Shown: positions 1 to 4,613 of the stretch, one piece after another
Layout: each line of letters begins with the position of its first letter
Numbering within the stretch: the first letter of the stretch is position 1
DNA from: Candidatus Kaiserbacteria bacterium
GTDB taxonomy: Bacteria; Patescibacteriota; Minisyncoccia; Phycocordibacterales; UBA918
Assembly: GCA_020428895.1 (NCBI GenBank)
Contig: JAGQLZ010000075.1
Coordinates: 1 to 5,099 of the forward strand
Reading direction: 5' to 3'
DNA length: 5,099 nt
Program-made: the position numbers and the translations under genes
Notes under the pieces: model-generated
Seen by the model: the letters and a program-made list of their open reading frames with translations, nothing else
What the model was told of the DNA's origin: nothing
Databases searched by the model: none

Positions 1-42
1 GATAATTTAATTTATTGGAAATCATTATAAATATCTTTAAGG

Positions 43-48
43 TATACT
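43..48 (+). promoter_or_regulatory. Possible -10 element for the methyltransferase gene
   Basis: TATACT matches the sigma-70 -10 consensus at five of six positions and lies 25 bases before the ATG at 74. No convincing -35 hexamer sits 16-18 bases upstream; TTGGAA at 15-20 is too far away. The whole leader is A/T, so chance matches are expected. No Shine-Dalgarno sequence precedes the ATG. Confidence 0.3.
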
Positions 49-73
49 AAATTTAATAAATAATTATTTAATT

Positions 74-712
74 ATGTTTGAGGCTCGATTCGGTTTTGAT
101 GTGGCAGCAGTGCGGGCTGATGATTTGGATAAATTATTATTAGAGTTTGTGTCTACACACAAAAATCTGAAAGTTTTAGATCTTGGCTGTGGTAGCGGAG
201 GTCAATCTTTTAGATTGGCCTCCGCCGGTGCTTTGGTGACTGGTGTTGATATAGAAGATTATTCAAAAAATTTTTCTGAGTATTGTTTAAATAATAATTT
301 GAATAAAGAACAATTATCTTTTATAAAAGGTGATATTAGAGAATTAACTAAAATTCTAAATAGTCAAAAATTTTCAATTGCTTGTGTACAGAGAGTCATA
401 CATTATTTAACATATTGTGAGGCGAGAGAATTTTTATGTGAGTTACAAAAATACGTAACTGATGGTCTATATATTTCAGTATCCGGCCTAGATTCAGCTA
501 TTGGTGAAGATTATCAAGCTAGGGAAGTGAATGTTAAAAAACGTTTTGCTAGGCTAAATCAAATAAACGCTGATAATTTTTATATTCATGAACCGGTGTG
601 TTTATATACAAAAGTTGAGTTTGAAAATTTACTTAAAGATGCAGGTTGGCCGGTAAAAAAAATATGGCAATCAGCTTTTGGTAATATAAAAGTCATTTGT
701 ACTAATAGTTAG
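74..712 (+). CDS. Class I SAM-dependent methyltransferase, substrate unknown
   Basis: This 212-residue protein has the Rossmann-fold layout of a class I S-adenosylmethionine-dependent methyltransferase and should act in the cytoplasm. Motif I is VLDLGCGSGGQS (residues 34-45), the glycine-rich SAM-binding loop. Motif II ends in the acidic residue D59 (VTGVD), which normally contacts the ribose hydroxyls. D87 in KGDI fits the adenine-contact motif, and VQRVIHYL (105-112) fits the motif IV strand and helix seen in Methyltransf_11/25 and TehB-like proteins. The length is usual for a stand-alone enzyme with no extra substrate domain, so the substrate (small molecule, tellurite, RNA or protein) cannot be read from the sequence. 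The start is the first in-frame ATG; no Shine-Dalgarno precedes it. The membrane-protein gene follows on the same strand after a 54-base gap. A strong hairpin overlaps the motif I codons. Confidence 0.85.
   Translation: MFEARFGFDVAAVRADDLDKLLLEFVSTHKNLKVLDLGCGSGGQSFRLASAGALVTGVDIEDYSKNFSEYCLNNNLNKEQLSFIKGDIRELTKILNSQKFSIACVQRVIHYLTYCEAREFLCELQKYVTDGLYISVSGLDSAIGEDYQAREVNVKKRFARLNQINADNFYIHEPVCLYTKVEFENLLKDAGWPVKKIWQSAFGNIKVICTNS
195..225 (+). repeat. Strong intragenic inverted repeat (14-bp stem, 3-base loop)
   Basis: GCGGAGGTCAATCT (195-208) and AGATTGGCCTCCGC (212-225) are complementary apart from one G·U pair, with loop TTT. The hairpin lies inside the methyltransferase reading frame over the end of motif I and the next residues. 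It is far richer in G/C than the rest of the gene. No T-tract follows on the plus strand, so it is not a standard intrinsic terminator. Its role, if any, is unknown. Confidence 0.75.
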
Positions 713-724
713 TAAAAACGGGTG

Positions 725-730
725 TATAAT
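725..730 (+). promoter_or_regulatory. Consensus -10 element before the four-helix membrane protein gene
   Basis: A perfect TATAAT lies 36 bases before the ATG at 767, giving a leader of roughly 30 bases. TG sits directly before the hexamer, one base off the extended -10 spacing. No good -35 match is found at 16-18 bases. If real, it sits between the methyltransferase stop and the next gene, allows separate transcription, and argues against the upstream GTG at 722 as the start. Confidence 0.4.
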
Positions 731-766
731 TTAAATAAGAGGGTTTACCAGCTAATATATAAATAT

Positions 767-1156
767 ATGGAAACATCATTATTTCTAGCTCAATTGTTTG
801 GAGCTAGTTTAGCAATTTTTGCATTAGCCGGATTGTTAAGAAAAAATTTGGTTAAAAACGCGATAAATGATTATCGTCACAATGTTTTTCTTGAGTTAGT
901 TATTGGATTTATGAGTGTGCTGGCAGGTTTGTCTATAATTCTTACCCATAATGTATGGGTTATGGATTGGCCGGTTATCGTCACAGTCTTCGGTTGGTCT
1001 GCTCTAATTAAAGGAGCTATGTTTATGACTTGCCCAGATACATTATTTGATTTTGGCAAAAAGTTTTATTCTTCCAATACAAGAATTAGAGTAGTATTAA
1101 TAATAGCTTTGGCATTAGGTATATTCTTAGCCATGAAAGGTTTTGGATTATTATAA
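767..1156 (+). CDS. Conserved small integral membrane protein, four predicted helices
   Basis: From the ATG at 767 the product has 129 residues with four hydrophobic segments at about 4-24, 41-60, 69-88 and 106-126, joined by short polar loops. The first loop is Lys/Arg/Asn-rich (residues 25-39), suggesting it faces the cytoplasm. The most distinctive stretch is HNVWVMDWP (61-69) followed by GWSALIKG (76-83). I recall this pattern from uncharacterised membrane proteins of proteobacteria and candidate phyla, but know no assigned function. A GTG at 722 would add 15 residues but overlaps a TATAAT element and has no ribosome-binding site, so ATG 767 is preferred; it also lacks a Shine-Dalgarno. 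The gene could be cotranscribed with the methyltransferase. A strong hairpin terminator follows the stop by 17 bases. Confidence 0.7.
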   Translation: METSLFLAQLFGASLAIFALAGLLRKNLVKNAINDYRHNVFLELVIGFMSVLAGLSIILTHNVWVMDWPVIVTVFGWSALIKGAMFMTCPDTLFDFGKKFYSSNTRIRVVLIIALALGIFLAMKGFGLL

Positions 1157-1173
1157 GTCGCCAAAATATTTAT

Positions 1174-1206
1174 AAAAAAATCATTAGTGCAACTAGTGAT
1201 TTTTTT
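1174..1206. terminator. Bidirectional intrinsic terminator between convergent genes
   Basis: A 15-bp stem (1174-1188 with 1192-1206, one G·U pair, loop GCA) has seven A on its left arm and seven T on its right arm. It can therefore end transcription in either direction. It lies between the stop codons of the plus-strand membrane protein (1156) and the minus-strand ATL gene (1215), where a shared terminator is expected. Confidence 0.8.
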
Positions 1207-1214
1207 ATGTTTAG

Positions 1215-1532
1215 TTAACTAATTTCAGAAAAATCGAAAATTATCTCTTCAAAGTTAGTTATCTGTCCTTTGTTGTTAACGATAATTCCTTCTAGTTCAT
1301 AGAGTTCTCGTCGTTTAGTTTCGTGTTCTTCTGTCCACCAAACCTTCCCACCGGCGTAAACTATTCTATGCCACGGTATGGCTTTTTGGTTTGGGTATTT
1401 GCTAAGGACTTTAGATATACTCCGCGAAGCCATCTTTCCAGCCCCAGCCGCTCTTGCTAAATCACCGTAGGTAGTAACTCGCCCAACTGGTATTTGTAGG
1501 GCCAGAAAAACTACTCTTTCAGAAAAGTTCAT
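1215..1532 (-). CDS. Alkyltransferase-like protein (ATL), MGMT family without the active-site Cys
   Basis: This 105-residue protein matches the C-terminal DNA-binding domain of O6-methylguanine-DNA methyltransferase. It shows the helix-turn-helix region with GRVTTYGDLA (17-26), including Tyr22, which in the family helps flip the damaged base, and Arg37 at the arginine-finger position (ASRSISKVL). The alkyl-acceptor motif PCHR reads PWHR (53-56), so Trp54 replaces the reactive Cys. That replacement defines the ATL subfamily (E. coli YbaZ, S. pombe Atl1), which binds O6-alkylguanine without repairing it and flags it for nucleotide excision repair. The protein is therefore predicted to be a cytoplasmic lesion sensor, not an alkyltransferase. 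The length suits a stand-alone ATL. The last 20 or so residues are acidic and less typical. The gene converges on the membrane-protein gene and diverges from the first response regulator across 98 bases. TATAAT lies only four bases before its ATG, and there is no Shine-Dalgarno. Confidence 0.9.
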   Translation of the reverse strand: MNFSERVVFLALQIPVGRVTTYGDLARAAGAGKMASRSISKVLSKYPNQKAIPWHRIVYAGGKVWWTEEHETKRRELYELEGIIVNNKGQITNFEEIIFDFSEIS

Positions 1533-1536
1533 GTTA

Positions 1537-1542
1537 ATTATA
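1537..1542 (-). promoter_or_regulatory. Possible -10 element for the ATL gene
   Basis: On the minus strand a perfect TATAAT ends four bases before the ATL start codon. If used, the transcript would begin at or just inside the ATG, giving a leaderless mRNA, although four bases is shorter than the usual gap to the start point. No good -35 is seen, and the region is A/T-rich. Confidence 0.25.
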
Positions 1543-1590
1543 TTACAGTAGATATTTGATTGATTAAAATAGGAATAAATATTTTAAAAC

Positions 1591-1599
1591 TGATAGAAT
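1591..1599 (+). promoter_or_regulatory. Extended -10 promoter for the first response regulator
   Basis: TGATAGAAT has the TGn extension and a five-of-six -10 hexamer (TAGAAT, 1594-1599), 31 bases before the ATG at 1631. No clear -35 is present, which extended -10 promoters can tolerate. A second TATAAT at 1624-1629 ends one base before the ATG and is too close to serve. Confidence 0.45.
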
Positions 1600-1630
1600 G
1601 AATTTAGTTGTTATTCCATAATTTATAATC

Positions 1631-2071
1631 ATGGTATTTAAAAATCGGCCTCCAAAAATATTGATTGTTGAAGATGACTACACCAATCATCCACTTTTTC
1701 TTGAGGCTTATAAGAATGCAGGTTTTGAAGTTTTGATTGTTGATAACGCAGATGGAGATTTTATTCAGACAGTAACCAATTTTAAACCAGATGTTATATC
1801 AATTGATTTAATGATTGGTAAATTTGGTCAGCCAGCTGATCGTGATGGATTTGAAGCAATCGAGTTACTGAAATCTGATGACAGAACATTTAAGATTCCG
1901 GTGGTAGTTGTTTCTAGCTTTTTTCAAAAAGAGCGAGTTCTGCGAGCCAAAGAACTCGGAGTGCGAGATTATATAAATTTACAAAATCAATCAATTTCTA
2001 AGATTGCCGAATTATTTAAAAGTTTGGTAAAAAATCCCCGACGGTATAAGAGCACACATCCGCTACTATAG
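1631..2071 (+). CDS. Single-domain response regulator with a degenerate receiver domain
   Basis: This 146-residue cytoplasmic protein is a CheY-like receiver domain with no output domain. KILIVEDD (9-16) supplies the acidic metal-binding pair, and Asp59 in the DVISID strand is the expected phosphoacceptor. VVVVSS (91-96) ends strand 4 with the conserved Ser/Thr. Two features depart from the family. The loop after Asp59 is about six residues longer than usual before the DGFE motif (72-75). The strand-5 Lys that normally completes the active site is absent: DYINLQNQ has Leu117 where the downstream paralogue has Lys. The C-terminus adds a basic stretch (KNPRRYK). Phosphorylation may therefore be weak or absent, or signalling altered. 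No Shine-Dalgarno is seen. A second regulator gene follows after 38 bases, and no histidine kinase is nearby. Likely partners are protein-protein targets, since no DNA-binding domain exists. Confidence 0.85.
   Translation: MVFKNRPPKILIVEDDYTNHPLFLEAYKNAGFEVLIVDNADGDFIQTVTNFKPDVISIDLMIGKFGQPADRDGFEAIELLKSDDRTFKIPVVVVSSFFQKERVLRAKELGVRDYINLQNQSISKIAELFKSLVKNPRRYKSTHPLL
1934..1958 (+). repeat. Short intragenic inverted repeat in the first response regulator gene
   Basis: CGAGTTCT (1934-1941) and AGAACTCG (1951-1958) form a perfect 8-bp stem around a nine-base loop. It lies within the codons after strand 4 of the receiver domain. No T-tract follows it. It may be chance. Confidence 0.35.
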
Positions 2072-2073
2072 TT

Positions 2074-2102
2074 CTGTCAGATACACTAAAAGTTGGTACA
2101 AT
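2074..2102 (+). promoter_or_regulatory. Promoter placed to give a leaderless mRNA for the second response regulator
   Basis: CTGTCA (2074-2079, four of six to TTGACA) is followed by a 17-base spacer and TACAAT (2097-2102, five of six). TG at 2094-2095 completes an extended -10. Only seven bases separate the hexamer from the ATG at 2110, so transcription should start at or within a base or two of the start codon. The second regulator can thus be expressed independently of the first. Confidence 0.55.
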
Positions 2103-2109
2103 ATAAACA

Positions 2110-2496
2110 ATGTCAGAAGATAAACAAAAAACTATTTTAGTAGCTGAGGACGAATTTGATTTAAATAGTGCTTTGTGTACAGCTTTAATCGAAGCAGGTT
2201 ATAAGACTGTACCAGCCTATAATGGAAAGGATACCGTTGATATATTCTTAAAAGAAAAACCAGATTTTATTTTACTGGATATTAATATGCCAATTATGAG
2301 TGGCATCGAAGTTTTAGAAAAAATTCGTGGTTATGAAGAAGGAAAAACAGTTCCGGTTTCAATTTTCACAAATCGTGGCAGTATGGATTTCGTGTCAGAC
2401 GCAGTAGCTGTCGGTGGCATGAATACAGATTTCTTTACCAAATCTGAGTTTAGCTTGGATCAAATAGTAGAACGAGTTAAGGCTAGGTTGTCTTAA
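2110..2496 (+). CDS. Single-domain response regulator, intact receiver domain
   Basis: This 128-residue protein is a complete CheY/Spo0F-type receiver domain and ends without any output domain. All key positions are present: the acidic pair in VAEDE (Glu13, Asp14), phosphoacceptor Asp57 in ILLDINMP, Thr87 at the end of strand 4, and Lys111 in DFFTK. The length is normal for a stand-alone receiver. It should take phosphate from a histidine kinase or phosphotransfer protein encoded outside this window and pass the signal by protein contact. It lies 38 bases after the first regulator on the same strand and has its own extended -10 promoter close enough to give a leaderless mRNA, consistent with the missing Shine-Dalgarno. 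It converges with the seven-helix membrane-protein gene across a hairpin terminator. Confidence 0.92.
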   Translation: MSEDKQKTILVAEDEFDLNSALCTALIEAGYKTVPAYNGKDTVDIFLKEKPDFILLDINMPIMSGIEVLEKIRGYEEGKTVPVSIFTNRGSMDFVSDAVAVGGMNTDFFTKSEFSLDQIVERVKARLS

Positions 2497-2545
2497 TTAA
2501 TAAGACTAATTTTTATATCTAGTTGATTAGTAAATAAAATAAAAA

Positions 2546-2584
2546 GCTCGAGGCCGGACATCCCTAAAGATGTCCGGCCTATGT
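2546..2584. terminator. GC-rich hairpin terminator between convergent genes
   Basis: AGGCCGGACATC (2551-2562) pairs perfectly with GATGTCCGGCCT (2569-2580) around a six-base loop. On the plus strand the stem is followed by ATG and four T. On the minus strand it is followed by five bases and then a T-rich tract read from 2545 leftwards. It can therefore serve both the second response regulator (stop 2496) and the minus-strand membrane gene (stop 2600), with the better T-tract on the minus strand. Confidence 0.75.
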
Positions 2585-2599
2585 TTTGTTGTACATGAT

Positions 2600-3298
2600 T
2601 TACACCGCGTACAAGATCACTAGGATCATGTAGATATTATTGCCTTGAGCAAGACTGAAGTGTCCTGATTCTGGTGTTTCCCACACATTTTTGATTAGTT
2701 CACCTTTTCTTGATGTGTAGAAATAAAGTTTGCCGATGAAACAAACAGTGGCCAGAAGCAACCAAAAAGTGGTGATACTAACCAACTCCACATTAATTGC
2801 GCTAAACCCGTACGTTATAACCAACCCAAAACTCAGTGCGCCAAAAAGGAAGAAGGTGGTAGCACCAATTAGGTAGTGCTTTTCAGGGATAAGCCAGTCA
2901 ATTTGGTTAGCTAGTTTTCCTTCCCAGTCGTACCACTTGCTAATCGCGGTCATCGCCATAAGACTAAGCGTTAGTGGCAATGCCCACGGCTCGTGATAAA
3001 TGAGTGGATAGGGCAGTATGTGAACATACCAACCAATCATGGTTTGATCGATGAAGCGCAGAGTCGAATTAGGTCTCCACGTATGGTAAGCAGCACTGCT
3101 AAGATAAAGTCCAATCATAACCATAAAGTATAGATTTTGACCGGATGTCTTAGTCGAAAACTGCGTGTACACCATTCCAATCAGACATATGTATGCCAAA
3201 TGGAATGTAACAATCATCGGGTGTCGTAGGCGTAACTCACTTACGTTTGGGCGCTCCTCATGGTGTCTGAGGAGGTCGTAGATTTGCAAAGAACGCAT
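2600..3298 (-). CDS. Seven-helix membrane protein resembling the HlyIII/PAQR family
   Basis: This 232-residue protein has about seven hydrophobic segments, near 28-47, 55-74, 85-101, 104-119, 143-164, 170-190 and 219-232. The second ends in SAAYH (68-72), and Asp84 follows at the start of the third. This S-x3-H then D pattern is the hallmark of the HlyIII/PAQR (CREST) family, whose Ser, His and Asp lie around a metal site. The length agrees with bacterial HlyIII proteins such as E. coli YqfA. The third signature, an HxxxH in the last helix, is not evident: His213 is followed by LAQGNNIY with no second His. The assignment is therefore to a divergent relative, and the function, perhaps membrane-lipid hydrolysis or homeostasis, is inferred. 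Translation signals are strong: GAGGAG lies eight bases before the ATG. Base composition is visibly less A/T-rich than its neighbours, suggesting possible transfer. Confidence 0.6.
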   Translation of the reverse strand: MRSLQIYDLLRHHEERPNVSELRLRHPMIVTFHLAYICLIGMVYTQFSTKTSGQNLYFMVMIGLYLSSAAYHTWRPNSTLRFIDQTMIGWYVHILPYPLIYHEPWALPLTLSLMAMTAISKWYDWEGKLANQIDWLIPEKHYLIGATTFFLFGALSFGLVITYGFSAINVELVSITTFWLLLATVCFIGKLYFYTSRKGELIKNVWETPESGHFSLAQGNNIYMILVILYAV

Positions 3299-3306
3299 GG
3301 TGGTTT

Positions 3307-3312
3307 CTCCTC
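3307..3312 (-). promoter_or_regulatory. Shine-Dalgarno of the seven-helix protein gene
   Basis: GAGGAG on the minus strand lies eight bases before the ATG at 3298, close to ideal spacing, and fixes this start codon. Five of the other genes in the window show no such motif; the secreted-protein gene at 4614 is the clear exception. Confidence 0.8.
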
Positions 3313-3331
3313 TCTCATAGATAGTTAGGTA

Positions 3332-3350
3332 TTGATGAAGTTCCCATCAA
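3332..3350 (-). repeat. Small hairpin in the leader of the seven-helix protein gene
   Basis: TTGATG and CATCAA form a 6-bp stem with a seven-base loop within the predicted 5' untranslated region, about 20 bases upstream of the Shine-Dalgarno. It could affect mRNA stability or bind a regulator, but it is short and may be chance. Confidence 0.3.
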
Positions 3351-3363
3351 GGTGACTAATTTC

Positions 3364-3391
3364 ATTCTGCTACTATTATGAATTTTGTCAA
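3364..3391 (-). promoter_or_regulatory. Sigma-70-type promoter of the seven-helix protein gene
   Basis: On the minus strand a perfect TTGACA (3391-3386) is followed by a 16-base spacer and CAGAAT (3369-3364, four of six). The start point would fall near 3357, giving a leader of about 60 bases that contains a small hairpin and the Shine-Dalgarno. This is the best -35 hexamer in the window. Confidence 0.55.
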
Positions 3392-3455
3392 GTTTTTTAT
3401 ACACAGCCTCAAAATCTTAAGATAAACATTAAAAATATAAAAAGCACGAAGTAAC

Positions 3456-3483
3456 TTGTGGCTAATTTTAGTAGGAGTATAAT
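3456..3483 (+). promoter_or_regulatory. Promoter of the Gmad2-domain protein gene
   Basis: TTGTGG (3456-3461) is followed by a 16-base spacer and a perfect TATAAT (3478-3483). The ATG at 3527 lies 43 bases downstream, giving a leader of about 35-37 bases. It points away from the promoter of the seven-helix gene, so the 228-base gap 3299-3526 is a divergent promoter region. Apart from a ten-base palindrome at 3414-3423 (ATCTTAAGAT) I see nothing else in it. Confidence 0.55.
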
Positions 3484-3526
3484 CAAACAAAAGATAACTA
3501 TTTATCACTATTAATATTTTGGAAGT

Positions 3527-4501
3527 ATGAGTAAATTAATCATGTCTCTAGTGGTACTAACTGGAATGTTAGTTGGTGGTTTCTATATTTTTAATAATTA
3601 TATTTACCACGAAAAACAGGCTGGCGAAGCAGTTTCTACAGAACTAGAACGAGATATTTATTCAGATAAATTTATAGATGAGTCAATTGGAATTACGTTT
3701 GATTACGTAGCTGGTCCTGACGGTTATGCCATTGATGACCTCAGTGCTTTCATTGGTGAGGATTTGATTATCGAAGTAGTAAAAGTTTATCGTATTATGA
3801 ATGCGATAGAAAAATACGAATTAGAAAACAGTGAAGGCGGCCGCGAAGGTCCACCAGCAATTCAGTTTATGGTGTTCAGGAATGATTTAAATCAGACAGC
3901 TTCTGAATGGGTAAAAGCTTTCCCAAGTTTTTCTAATGTTGAAATGGTTATTGGTGATGTAGATTATAATTTTATTGTTGATGGAGCCAGTGCTGTACGG
4001 TATACCACTGACGGTCTGTATGTGACAGATAACGTAGTTTTGACAAGCGATAATTTTATATATCACTTTACTGGCTCTTATCACGAAATTGACTCAACTA
4101 TTCATCAGGATTTTGAAGCAATTATTGATTCGATTGAGTTTATTACAAATACTTCTGCACCATTAAAGGTGCCAAAAATTATCATTTCATCACCCGTCAT
4201 CAATCAAAAAGTAAGCAATCCAATACCAGTAACTGGACAGGCGCAAGGGAGTTGGTTTTTTGAGGCTACTGCACCGATGGTTGTGGTTAATTGGGATGGT
4301 TTAATTATTGGGGAAAGTTATATTGAAGCTGATGGTGAATGGATGACAGAAGACATGGTTTCATTTCATGGTGTAATTAATTATTCACTACCAGTTGATA
4401 GTTATAGCAACTCCGGTACGTTAATTATTCATCGGACTAATCCCTCTGGGTTACCAGAACATGATGCAGCTATTGAAATACCAATCGTTCTCGATAGTTA
4501 A
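3527..4501 (+). CDS. Membrane-anchored extracytoplasmic protein with C-terminal Gmad2 domain
   Basis: The 324-residue product begins with a single hydrophobic segment (about 4-22) after one Lys, acting as an uncleaved anchor or signal peptide; no lipobox Cys is present. Residues about 45-208 form a mixed domain ending in FEAIIDSIEF, resembling PsbP-like or similar extracytoplasmic domains, without a firm family. Residues about 216-322 match the Gmad2 immunoglobulin-like domain first described in spore germination proteins. Its hallmarks are a SSPVINQKV start, TGQAQGSWFFEA (W243-E246), GEWMTED (W272) and NPSGLPEH (from N305). The domain most likely mediates binding or assembly outside the membrane, and no catalytic residues are evident. 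In candidate-phyla bacteria Gmad2 occurs in non-sporulating cells, so a germination role is not implied. GGAAG ends one base before the ATG, too near to be a normal Shine-Dalgarno. A consensus TATAAT lies upstream. No terminator is obvious after the stop. Confidence 0.8.
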   Translation: MSKLIMSLVVLTGMLVGGFYIFNNYIYHEKQAGEAVSTELERDIYSDKFIDESIGITFDYVAGPDGYAIDDLSAFIGEDLIIEVVKVYRIMNAIEKYELENSEGGREGPPAIQFMVFRNDLNQTASEWVKAFPSFSNVEMVIGDVDYNFIVDGASAVRYTTDGLYVTDNVVLTSDNFIYHFTGSYHEIDSTIHQDFEAIIDSIEFITNTSAPLKVPKIIISSPVINQKVSNPIPVTGQAQGSWFFEATAPMVVVNWDGLIIGESYIEADGEWMTEDMVSFHGVINYSLPVDSYSNSGTLIIHRTNPSGLPEHDAAIEIPIVLDS

Positions 4502-4520
4502 ATCTATTAAACGAAAAGCG

Positions 4521-4552
4521 TTGTCATGTTATTTGTCAGTAGTCAAGTGACA
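4521..4552 (+). repeat. Repeated TTGTCA and inverted TGTCA/TGACA motifs upstream of the secreted-protein gene
   Basis: TTGTCA occurs at 4521-4526 and 4533-4538, twelve bases apart, and TGTCA at 4534-4538 is inverted as TGACA at 4548-4552. The last copy forms part of the likely -35 element. The spacing would suit a regulator binding site over the promoter, but the units are short and unproven. Confidence 0.3.
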
Positions 4553-4576
4553 TAGAATTAAGAATTTTGATATCTT
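4547..4576 (+). promoter_or_regulatory. Promoter of the secreted Cys-rich protein gene
   Basis: GTGACA (4547-4552, five of six to TTGACA) is followed by an 18-base spacer and TATCTT (4571-4576, four of six). TG at 4568-4569 completes an extended -10. The start point would be near 4583, about 30 bases before the ATG at 4614. Confidence 0.45.
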
Positions 4577-4600
4577 TATTTAATCTTCTATTACATACAT

Positions 4601-4606
4601 AGGGAG
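4601..4606 (+). promoter_or_regulatory. Shine-Dalgarno that decides the start at 4614
   Basis: AGGGAG lies seven bases before the ATG at 4614 but only one base before the in-frame ATG at 4608. Normal spacing therefore selects 4614, giving the protein a typical MKKFF signal-peptide start rather than MKMKK. Confidence 0.7.
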
Positions 4607-4613
4607 AATGAAG

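Noticed and set aside
722..766. GTG start adding 15 residues to the four-helix membrane protein
   Set aside because: It has no ribosome-binding site, overlaps a consensus TATAAT, and the added residues precede an otherwise complete first membrane helix starting at ATG 767.
877..1059. Minus-strand 60-residue open frame
   Set aside because: It lies wholly opposite the four-helix membrane-protein gene, has no Shine-Dalgarno or promoter, and its product resembles no protein family.
2505..2531. ACTAAT/ATTAGT inverted repeat after the second response regulator as a separate terminator
   Set aside because: It has only six A/T-rich pairs around a 15-base loop. The GC-rich hairpin just downstream is a far better terminator.
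3443..3463. Imperfect AGC-AAGT / ACTT-GCT inverted repeat over the -35 of the Gmad2 gene
   Set aside because: Three central mismatches break the stem, so it is not better than chance in this composition.
3887..4084. Minus-strand 65-residue open frame
   Set aside because: It lies inside the Gmad2-protein gene on the other strand, with no expression signals and an unremarkable product.
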